In this document: in pieces, positions 1 through 6,285 of the stretch
How the letters are laid out: the number at the start of each line of letters is the position of its first letter
Numbering within the stretch: the first letter of the stretch is position 1
Source: Pseudoalteromonas aurantia
GTDB taxonomy: Bacteria > Pseudomonadota > Gammaproteobacteria > Enterobacterales > Alteromonadaceae
Direction of reading: 5' to 3'
DNA: 64,000 nt
NCBI RefSeq assembly: GCF_005886875.1
Contig: NZ_PNBY01000018.1
Coordinates: forward strand, 1-64,000
Notes under the pieces: generated by a model
Told to the model about the DNA's origin: nothing
Database searches by the model: none
The model's input: only the letters and a program-made list of their open reading frames with translations
Program-made: the position numbers and the translations under genes

Positions 1-10
1 TGTGCAGCTA

Positions 11-200
11 TTTGATGACACTATTTGGTGGTACTATTTGATGGCACTATTTGATGGTACTATTTGATGGTACTTTTTGATGGCACTATTTGATGGCGCT
101 ATTTTATGAAGCTATTTTATGAAGCTATTTTATGAAGCTATTTTATGAAGCTATTTGATGGCACTATTTTATGAAGCTATTTGATATAGCTATTTGAGAG
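11..200. repeat. 13-bp tandem repeat, 14 units plus a partial unit
   Basis: Fourteen consecutive 13-bp units start at 11 and run to 192, followed by a partial unit. There are two main variants, tttgatggcacta and ttttatgaagcta. The second forms a homogenised block at 102-153 and recurs at 167. All units keep exactly 13 bp, so the array is in register and is not a multiple of three. It lies downstream of the minus-strand gene at 257-814 and appears non-coding. Such arrays vary in copy number by slippage. Confidence 0.9.
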
Positions 201-256
201 AAGTACCCTAAAGTGTAGCAAATGCAGTTTAGTGTGTTGGTATGTAAAAAAAGTAA

Positions 257-814
257 CTATATATTACTTTTTTTACACTGGCCTTTTTCTAAAAACATAC
301 TCATTTGTGCTTGCTTGCTTGCTTTATTTACTCGTTCAAAATCCTTCTGATCCAAGCTTGCTGATAAAAGAACTCTATTATTTTTTATCTCATTAACTAA
401 GAATTTCCAACTCCCTTGATCGTTGCAAACCCACACATGAGAACCAACTAATATAGACGGTAACCCCGTACCCTTGAGGGCTTCATACTTACCAAACACC
501 TCATACAAAGTAACTATAAATAATAGCTGTCCTTTAGATAATGGTTCACCGGCTAATAAGCCTGAAGTCACAAACTCAATATATCCGTCAGATTTAGAAT
601 AAAGAGAGCGGCTTTCATTACTATCAAGTACGATATACTCTATTAGCTTTTGCCCTTTAAAAACTTTATGACCCTCTAAAGCCGCACTTTCACTTGTAAC
701 TTCACCTGCATCTCTTGCATAGTAAAAGTCACTTGCCGGATCCTGTAATTCTAGCTTTCCATATAAAGGCCCTGTCATCATAGATAACAAAAGGGGCACA
801 CTTACAATATTCAA
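257..814 (-). CDS. Small protein with possible biotinyl/lipoyl (HlyD-like) fold
   Basis: This 185-aa protein has a hydrophobic N-terminus (MNIVSVPLLLSMM) that could be a short signal or membrane anchor. Residues about 35-100 have the look of a biotinyl/lipoyl hairpin domain of membrane fusion proteins: a GEV strand, a 'VFKGQKLIEY' turn, 'SDGYIEF', and a second 'LSKGQLLFIV' turn. The fold call is by eye and tentative. The start is a TTG at 812-814, chosen because a strong GGAGGT Shine-Dalgarno lies six bases upstream and no better in-frame start follows. It is the last gene of a minus-strand run that begins with five small double-glycine peptides, 39 bp after the stop of the nearest. A role in their export or immunity is possible but unproven. 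The C-terminus is polar, with one Cys near the end. Confidence 0.6.
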   Translation of the reverse strand: MNIVSVPLLLSMMTGPLYGKLELQDPASDFYYARDAGEVTSESAALEGHKVFKGQKLIEYIVLDSNESRSLYSKSDGYIEFVTSGLLAGEPLSKGQLLFIVTLYEVFGKYEALKGTGLPSILVGSHVWVCNDQGSWKFLVNEIKNNRVLLSASLDQKDFERVNKASKQAQMSMFLEKGQCKKSNI

Positions 815-852
815 CAGTTAACCTCCAATACTCTTATAAATTCCGTTAGTTA

Positions 853-999
853 TTAATTAAGCCCCTGAGGTTTTTTTGATGTAACAGTATCAGTATTATA
901 AGCAGCCCCTCCGATCCGCTTCGTGTGCTTGTTATCTAAGTCTTGAGCACCTAATAGCTTTTTCATTTTTTTTGTTTTTAGCTTTAATGTCAGTTTCAT
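853..999 (-). CDS. Double-glycine leader peptide, copy 1 (frameshifted C-terminus)
   Basis: A 48-aa ORF that is the most distal of five tandem 180-bp units. It shares the basic leader (MKLTLKLKTKK...), the IGG motif at residues 29-31, and the start of the putative core, AAYNTDTVTSKKPQ. One extra base in a C-run (about 862-865) relative to the other copies shifts the frame, so the peptide ends in GLN instead of DLINNYQNL. A Shine-Dalgarno AAGGAC lies before the ATG. It may be a decaying or alternative copy. Confidence 0.7.
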   Translation of the reverse strand: MKLTLKLKTKKMKKLLGAQDLDNKHTKRIGGAAYNTDTVTSKKPQGLN

Positions 1000-1014
1000 G
1001 AGTAAGTGTCCTTC

Positions 1015-1179
1015 TTATAAATTCTGATAGTTGTTAATTAAGTCCTGAGGTTTTTTTGATGTAACAGTATCAGTATTATAAGCAGCCCCTCCGATCCGCT
1101 TCGTGTGCTTGTTATCTAAGTCTTGAGCACCTAATAGCTTTTTCATTTTTTTTGTTCTTAGCTTTAATGTCAGTTTCAT
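1015..1179 (-). CDS. Double-glycine leader peptide, copy 2 (putative RiPP precursor)
   Basis: A 54-aa ORF: lysine-rich leader, then TKRIGG, then a putative 23-residue core beginning AAYNTDTVTSKKPQ and ending DLINNYQNL. It has one leader substitution (R at position 8) compared with the other copies. AAGGAC precedes the ATG and the next ORF starts 15 nt after the stop. The core has no Cys, which argues against lanthionine or sactionine rings but not against other modifications or an unmodified bacteriocin. The double-Gly pattern suggests cleavage by a C39-type transporter peptidase. None is visible in the window. Confidence 0.75.
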   Translation of the reverse strand: MKLTLKLRTKKMKKLLGAQDLDNKHTKRIGGAAYNTDTVTSKKPQDLINNYQNL

Positions 1180-1195
1180 GAGGTAAGTGTCCTTC

Positions 1196-1360
1196 TTATA
1201 AATTCTGATAGTTGTTAATTAAGTCCTGAGATTTTCTTGATGTAACCGTATCTGTATTATAAGCAGCCCCTCCGATCCGCTTCGTTTGCTTGTTATCTAA
1301 GTCTTGAGCACCTAATAGCTTTTTCATTTTTTTTGTTTTTAACTTTAATATCAGTTTCAT
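1196..1360 (-). CDS. Double-glycine leader peptide, copy 3 (putative RiPP precursor)
   Basis: A 54-aa ORF with the same plan: leader MKLILKLKTKK, a LLGAQDLDNKQTKRIGG stretch, and a core AAYNTDTVTSRKSQ followed by DLINNYQNL. The core is intermediate between copy 2 (AA...KKP) and copies 4-5 (AG...RKS), as expected if the array grew by unequal crossing-over. An AAGGAC ribosome site is at the standard distance. A 15-nt gap separates it from the ORFs on either side. Confidence 0.75.
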   Translation of the reverse strand: MKLILKLKTKKMKKLLGAQDLDNKQTKRIGGAAYNTDTVTSRKSQDLINNYQNL

Positions 1361-1375
1361 GAGTAAGTGTCCTTC

Positions 1376-1540
1376 TTATAAATTCTGATAGTTGTTAATT
1401 AAGTCCTGAGATTTTCTTGATGTAACAGTATCTGTATTGTAACCAGCGCCTCCGATCCGCTTCGTGTGCTTGTTATCTAAATCTTGAGCACCTAATAGCT
1501 TTTTCATTTTTTTTGTTTTTAGCTTTAATGTCAGTTTCAT
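1376..1540 (-). CDS. Double-glycine leader peptide, copy 4 (putative RiPP precursor)
   Basis: A 54-aa ORF. The leader is identical to copy 1, and the core is AGYNTDTVTSRKSQ then DLINNYQNL, identical to copy 5. It has the same AAGGAC ribosome site and 15-nt spacing. Codon-silent differences from its neighbours (GAT for GAC, GGC for GGG, TAC for TAT) show it is not a very recent exact duplicate and that the reading frame is being kept. Confidence 0.78.
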   Translation of the reverse strand: MKLTLKLKTKKMKKLLGAQDLDNKHTKRIGGAGYNTDTVTSRKSQDLINNYQNL

Positions 1541-1555
1541 GAGTAAGTGTCCTTC

Positions 1556-1720
1556 TTATAAATTCTGATAGTTGTTAATTAAGTCCTGAGATTTTCTTGA
1601 TGTAACCGTATCAGTATTATAACCAGCCCCTCCGATTTGCTTTGTTTGCTTGTTATCTAAGTCTTGAGCACCTAATAGCTTTTTCATTTTTTTTGTTTTT
1701 AGCTTTAATGTCAGTTTCAT
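1556..1720 (-). CDS. Double-glycine leader peptide, copy 5 (promoter-proximal)
   Basis: A 54-aa ORF, the first of the array to be transcribed. The leader differs by TKQIGG in place of TKRIGG. The core is AGYNTDTVTSRKSQ then DLINNYQNL. Its upstream sequence departs from the repeat (AAGGATACTAACTC before the ATG) and leads into an AT-rich region with a palindrome at 1813-1840, so the promoter is probably there. No homolog is recognised by name. The call rests on five in-frame copies, ribosome sites and the GG leader pattern. Confidence 0.78.
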   Translation of the reverse strand: MKLTLKLKTKKMKKLLGAQDLDNKQTKQIGGAGYNTDTVTSRKSQDLINNYQNL

Positions 1721-1812
1721 GAGTTAGTATCCTTAAGTAAGTCGTTTATTATTTTGTTTCGTTTTTTCGATACCAATACATTAAACAAATTTGACAAATT
1801 AAAGTAATTATC

Positions 1813-1840
1813 AAACCTTATATATTCCACCATAAGGTTT
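1813..1840. promoter_or_regulatory. Palindrome upstream of the peptide array
   Basis: AAACCTTAT at 1813-1821 and ATAAGGTTT at 1832-1840 are perfect 9-bp inverted repeats with a 10-nt spacer. They sit about 95-120 bp upstream of the first peptide start. This fits a dimeric regulator operator, or a hairpin. No regulator can be matched to it, and no clear -35/-10 pair could be fixed. Confidence 0.4.
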
Positions 1841-2722
1841 AACTTAAGTATCTGATTTTAAAGTTTATAAAATAAAACCTCGCACAAGGCGACGCTTCGT
1901 AATATTCAGATATTGTTTGCGTTCAGAAAAAAAACCTTCACGCTAGAGTTTTGATTGATTAAAGACGACTTAGTATCCATTCAATGTTCTATATGGAGGG
2001 GCGTTTGGTGTAATGGCAGGTGATAATCGCTGATAACAGGTTTAATAAACGGTATTTATACGTTACTTGAAGCCTCCTCGGTTTGGCTATCACCTCGCAC
2101 AATTCACAAAAAAATATATTTATCAATATTTTACAAGGCACTTTGAGCAGTTAACGAAGAGCGTGTCATAAGCAAACAGAGTCCAACTTTACATGCTAAA
2201 CATCAAATAGCTTCAATTGTACCTTGTAAAATTATGCCCAAGCCATCCCGTTCAAAAGGGGGAATAACCTGCTTAGCAAGCATACTGATGTAACTCCTCC
2301 TAAAAATGAAACAGTTCATAAGTAGAATTTTTAGGGGGAGTTATAAATTGGGTGGAGTTACATGAGGTTATAGTGCTGATTAATCGTTGAGCGGTTTTCT
2401 TTGACGAGTTCGAGATGAGAAAATAAAGACACTACGATAGATAAATAGGAAAAACCGATGCTATTAGATCATAAATTTGCCTTGTTTACAAAGTGTGATC
2501 CCGCCATGCATGTTGACCGCAGCTGTAATTTGACAACTTGTCAGTCTGTGAAAATTATTTTGATTAAAGATATTACCTATCTTCTCTTTCTGGTTCACGT
2601 TAGTTCAAGTTGCTTTACAAAGCTGGGCCAAATTAGCCACCGACTTCTCTCACTCACAGCGCATGGTACCCTTTAAAACATATTTCGATCCCGATAGCGC
2701 GATTTACTTAAATCGAACTAAC
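1841..2722. other. Gene-poor region with a nested inverted repeat
   Basis: About 880 bp without a convincing gene. A 72-codon plus-strand ORF (2458-2676) shows no ribosome site and no recognisable protein features. The only clear structure is the nested inverted repeat at 2289-2362. The stretch may be the wreck of a mobile element, but no transposase fragment was recognised. Confidence 0.5.
2289..2362. repeat. Nested inverted repeat / strong stem-loop
   Basis: Inner arms AACTCCTCCTAAAAAT (2292-2307) and ATTTTTAGGGGGAGTT (2327-2342) pair over 16 bp with one G-T. Outer arms TGTAACTCC (2289-2297) and GGAGTTACA (2354-2362) are perfect 9-bp inverted repeats. The left inner arm overlaps the left outer arm, so two alternative foldings exist. 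The TG...CA outer ends recall insertion-sequence termini, but no transposase is attached. No T-run follows as in a terminator. Confidence 0.6.
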
Positions 2723-4852
2723 TCAGAATATATCAACTTGAAGAAGTTGGTTCTCAGATATTTCTATCATTCCTAAGATAATTTTATTTGTTTTTTCTGA
2801 GTATTGCATACTAGCGATATAGTGTTCAGATTGATTTATTGTAAATACCTCTTCAATCATTCCCAAACCATCTCTATTGACTTGGTATACTTTTTCTCCA
2901 TCAGAGTGGTATATATTGCCTGAACCAATAGTAATAGAGTGTGTGTATTTAGCTTCTGGTAAATCAAACTTCTGTCGTTCTTTACCAGAAAATATATCGT
3001 ATAGAACGATTTTGTCGTTTGATGCCAACGATACCAATGTAGACTCATCAAGTTGACCTATCCAAACAGACGTAAGCGCAGGCACTTCAACTTGTTTCTT
3101 ACTCACTATTGAGTATTTAAACGTTTTTGTTTTTATCTTCTTTTCATCAATTACCACATAACCAACTTCATTGTCTCCAAGGAATTCTGCAGATATCACA
3201 GCCCCTTTTACGTAAATAACATCCTCTAAGCTTAAATCTGAGTAATTATAAACTTCAATTTTATCGGAATACTGTACTAATAGTTGATTCGTTTCAAAGT
3301 TATAACGTATTGATGAATAACGACCTTTAGGTATAGGTAATGGTGTTCGATTTGAACTACCATCGATAAGGTTAATGACTTTTTCACCTCGCTCTCTAGT
3401 TAAAAGAAGATATCCGTTATCCACCTCGATACCCATATGATCTTCATGTTCACTTTTTACAATAGGCGTAATTTTGTTGCTATCTAAATCAATCTGATAA
3501 GTGTCTAATAAAAACGGGTAACTAACCAATAACAACGATTTACTGTCTATAGCCTGAAAGTTTGCATAGCTTTTCTCAGTTTCAAGTCTCGTTGCCTTTC
3601 CGAACTTTCTTTGCGCTAAGTCATATGCATAAACGATATTTTCAGTATTGTCCAACCACACAAGCTGATCAGACACCTCATCATAATTAAGCGCCCAAAT
3701 TCTGCTCGAAATTTCAAATAATTTCTCTTGGTTTCCCCCATCGGGATCTGTTATGTATAATTCATTTGTATCGTATTGACGTCTTTCAAATAAAATTAGC
3801 TCTTTGCTGGGGATATACAATAAAAATCTATCACCATAAGAGTTTAAATTAGGTGATGTAATTTGGAACTCTTCCCCAGTCAACAAGTTCCTATTTGTTA
3901 GTGCAGCAAGCTCATCTCTATTTCTATAACCTGTCTTCGAGTAAATAAAGCGACCATTCCCAGCGCCGCCACCTGTCATACTATCGGCCAAGCTACAATC
4001 GAAAAGGAACTCATTATTTGAATTAAAATCAGCGTTTAAGCGCCACACTTGGCATTTATCATCAGTGATGGCCCGATAATAAATAGTATTTGAATCGACC
4101 GACCACCCTAAAGGTAAATAGTTTATCCCCGGCTCACCAAGCCGCTTTTCATGACCATTTTCAAGGCCTTTAACAACCAAAGAGTTATTCTTGCTTGCAT
4201 TGGGAATAAACGAAAATGCAATTAATTTATTATTAGGAGACAAAGAAAGCAGTGAATAACGACCAGGTAACCAAGATAGAACACTCTCTTCAATTTTTTT
4301 ATTTTCTATCGATATATCACTTCTCGGGTAATACTGCTTATAAAAAATACTTGAAATAGCGACTAATGCTAAAAGACCAACAGAGAGCTTGGGCAAAATA
4401 CCACTCAACTTTGGTCGTGTGATGAGAGTTTCTTCTGTCACTGTACTTTTTTCTACAACAGTGTCCACCGATTGAATTTCAGGTGCAGAAGTTAAAAGCG
4501 GTTCTTGATGATAAATTATAGAAGGTTCTAAAAAAAAGCTGTACCCTTTCCTATAATGGGTTTTTACTACTTGACCTTTTTGATTTTCAGACTTTAAAAT
4601 TTTTCTCAGCTCTGACATTGCTCTATTTATTGCATTGTCATCCACATAATTTTGACACCAAACGTCATCAACTAAGTTTTGCCTAGTGACAATTTTTTCA
4701 TTATTGATGATAAAATAACACAATAACTTAAATAATAGCGGCTCAAGTTCCCTTTCCACATCACCATCAGATATAGTTTGTTTGGAAAGCTCCAAAACCC
4801 AACTTCCAAACTTTACTTCTTTTGCTTGTCGTAAAAATATCACTTCGTTCAT
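2723..4852 (-). CDS. CadC/ToxR-like membrane transcription regulator with beta-propeller-like sensor
   Basis: This 709-aa protein has an N-terminal OmpR/CadC-type winged-helix DNA-binding domain (residues about 10-110; 'VTRQNLVDDVW', 'AINRAMSELRKIL', 'THYRKGYSF'). One transmembrane segment follows at about 150-170 (LSVGLLALVAISSIFY). The long periplasmic part (about 180-709) is rich in TolB/WD40-like strands such as 'LLSLSPNNKLIAFSF' and 'DPDGGNQEKLF'. The layout is that of one-component regulators that bind DNA while anchored in the inner membrane. The protein is closely similar in plan to the regulator at 28009-30153. It lies between the peptide array and the island boundary, so it could control either. 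Its targets are unknown. The start ATG gives a complete DNA-binding domain. Confidence 0.85.
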   Translation of the reverse strand: MNEVIFLRQAKEVKFGSWVLELSKQTISDGDVERELEPLLFKLLCYFIINNEKIVTRQNLVDDVWCQNYVDDNAINRAMSELRKILKSENQKGQVVKTHYRKGYSFFLEPSIIYHQEPLLTSAPEIQSVDTVVEKSTVTEETLITRPKLSGILPKLSVGLLALVAISSIFYKQYYPRSDISIENKKIEESVLSWLPGRYSLLSLSPNNKLIAFSFIPNASKNNSLVVKGLENGHEKRLGEPGINYLPLGWSVDSNTIYYRAITDDKCQVWRLNADFNSNNEFLFDCSLADSMTGGGAGNGRFIYSKTGYRNRDELAALTNRNLLTGEEFQITSPNLNSYGDRFLLYIPSKELILFERRQYDTNELYITDPDGGNQEKLFEISSRIWALNYDEVSDQLVWLDNTENIVYAYDLAQRKFGKATRLETEKSYANFQAIDSKSLLLVSYPFLLDTYQIDLDSNKITPIVKSEHEDHMGIEVDNGYLLLTRERGEKVINLIDGSSNRTPLPIPKGRYSSIRYNFETNQLLVQYSDKIEVYNYSDLSLEDVIYVKGAVISAEFLGDNEVGYVVIDEKKIKTKTFKYSIVSKKQVEVPALTSVWIGQLDESTLVSLASNDKIVLYDIFSGKERQKFDLPEAKYTHSITIGSGNIYHSDGEKVYQVNRDGLGMIEEVFTINQSEHYIASMQYSEKTNKIILGMIEISENQLLQVDIF

Positions 4853-5290
4853 GATGAATTGTGCGCAGCCTCAAAAAATGAAGTTAACTCCTTTTATATC
4901 AAGTTATATCATAAAAATTTTAAACTATTCCTAATAAAAAAATAAAAATAAAACAATAAAAAATCGCGCTTACCCTCAGTTTACTGGTTATAAATCCGAC
5001 TACTTATTGTCCTACTTTTGAGACAACACCCAACTATTCTAAATCCGTGGAGCATTAACTACTTATATAGGAGCCAAAAGCTTAGTCAATGCTCAGGACG
5101 TAGATATCATAACACCACATTTCATAACAGAAAAGTTGTCACTTTATCAATATTTGCTCTAAAGTGAATAATGTACCCGTAACTCGACAAAACATAATGT
5201 ATCACTTCTATTAAAGTAGACACAGCATTAGTTAACTATTTTTATCTTAAGAAATATTATTAATGACGAAATTACTTCTTATTGATGACG
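4853..5290. other. Intergenic, AT-rich; response-regulator stub at its end
   Basis: About 440 bp upstream of the membrane regulator. Nothing was recognised except the ten-codon start of a response-regulator-like gene from 5263. The regulator's own promoter should lie in 4860-5000, but no confident -10/-35 pair was picked. Confidence 0.5.
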
Positions 5291-5292
5291 AA
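5263..5292 (+). pseudogene. Stub of a response-regulator gene start
   Basis: ATG at 5263 opens MTKLLLIDDE, the classic N-terminus of a two-component receiver domain (beta-1 plus the acidic pocket DD). It then runs into the duplicated ATP synthase terminator and loses all similarity. The rest of the gene is missing. The join lies at about 5290, exactly where similarity to the intact atpC downstream region starts. It is only ten codons, so chance cannot be excluded. Confidence 0.35.
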
Positions 5293-5293
5293 A

Positions 5294-5327
5294 TAAAAAA
5301 GCCCACATCAAAAGGTGTGGGATTTTT
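5294..5327 (-). terminator. Decayed copy of the atp operon terminator
   Basis: aaaaaagcccacatcaaaagg then tgtgggattttt is clearly related to the intact terminator at 35833-35864. One arm carries G-to-A and other changes, which shorten the stem to CCCACA/TGTGGG. It belongs to the duplicated atpDC end. Confidence 0.7.
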
Positions 5328-5342
5328 AAACCAGATATGTTT

Positions 5343-5541
5343 TTACTTATTTACAAAACTGACGGATAACACGTCGCTGCAGTCTACTTTAGCTAAACAG
5401 ATCATACTAGGTTTTAGGCCTGTCAGGAGCGAGGCGTGACCTGGGTGAATACCCAACTCATCTTCACTACCTGTTAGCGACGCTACCAGAGAATACATTC
5501 TGCTCAGTACTCACTACGTCAAGTCGCCCTGTCATTGCCAT
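5343..5541 (-). pseudogene. atpC: Pseudogene: internally deleted atpC copy
   Basis: This is a second, broken copy of the ATP synthase epsilon gene, about 199 bp against 417 bp in the intact gene at 35884-36300. The 3' end (ggataac-cgt-gctg) joins directly to the middle of the gene at a shared GCTG. About 211 bp, corresponding to 35916-36127 of the intact copy, are lost. The remaining part carries many substitutions and a 5' end with small indels, so it is not translatable as epsilon. The short shared GCTG suggests a microhomology-mediated deletion after the duplication. It marks the left boundary of the accessory island. Confidence 0.9.
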
Positions 5542-5555
5542 AATAACCCCCTAAA

Positions 5556-5932
<377 letters not shown>

Positions 5933-6062
5933 TTAAAATAATGGAAGACTATACGTATATTAAATAACATGAGAGTCGTAAATTTTGCTTAAAGTGGTAA
6001 CTCACCACATAATTTCCACAAAACCAAATGACTCTCAAAATTACCTCGGCGATTTAAAACAC

Positions 6063-6266
6063 TTACACATCCGGGGGGGTTGGGGTTTTTGGTTGTTTTC
6101 TTTTTACATCTCCCCCGACAACGACAGAACGCTCCTTAATGACTTTACCCCCTTGCTCAGTGATTGACTCTGTTATCACAGCCTTTTCGTCTGAAACTGT
6201 ATGCTGAGCCTTAGTGTTTCTTGGAGTTTCTGGCGTTTCTAGTTTAGATTTTATAAATGTAAACAT
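6063..6266 (-). CDS. Small hydrophilic protein at the end of the NRPS operon
   Basis: A 67-aa ORF 19 bp after the exporter stop codon, with AAGGAA six bases before its ATG, so translation is likely. The sequence is charged, without Cys or a membrane segment. It contains two Gly-Gly pairs (EQGGKV and VVVGGDV) and a basic, proline-rich tail (KRKQPKTPTPPDV). No family was recognised. Its position as the last gene of the operon could mean a small accessory or immunity protein, but nothing in the sequence proves a function. Past its stop is a short G-rich stretch and then about 200 bp of unassigned sequence up to the atpD fragment. Confidence 0.55.
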   Translation of the reverse strand: MFTFIKSKLETPETPRNTKAQHTVSDEKAVITESITEQGGKVIKERSVVVGGDVKRKQPKTPTPPDV

Positions 6267-6285
6267 ACTTATTCCTTAATTTATA

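Larger units (their letters stand above)
853..1725. repeat. Five tandem ~180-bp direct repeats carrying small peptide genes
   Basis: Five head-to-tail units with a period of 180-181 bp are nearly identical over their whole length. Each contains one complete minus-strand ORF plus ribosome site. The ends are at copy 1 (degenerate, near 853) and copy 5 (near 1725). The units have no spacer/repeat alternation of the CRISPR kind. The arrangement is gene amplification, not a structural satellite. Confidence 0.9.

Noticed and set aside
853-1725. CRISPR-like array
   Set aside because: The units are 180 bp, nearly identical over the full length and contain one ORF each, so there are no unique spacers.
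2458-2676. 72-codon plus-strand ORF near the nested inverted repeat
   Set aside because: No ribosome site before its ATG, no recognisable domain or signal, and codon content like random AT-rich DNA. Treated as chance, or as the remains of a mobile element that cannot be identified.
5985-6167. 60-codon ORF opposite the small NRPS-operon protein
   Set aside because: Antisense to a minus-strand ORF with a good ribosome site, and without one itself.
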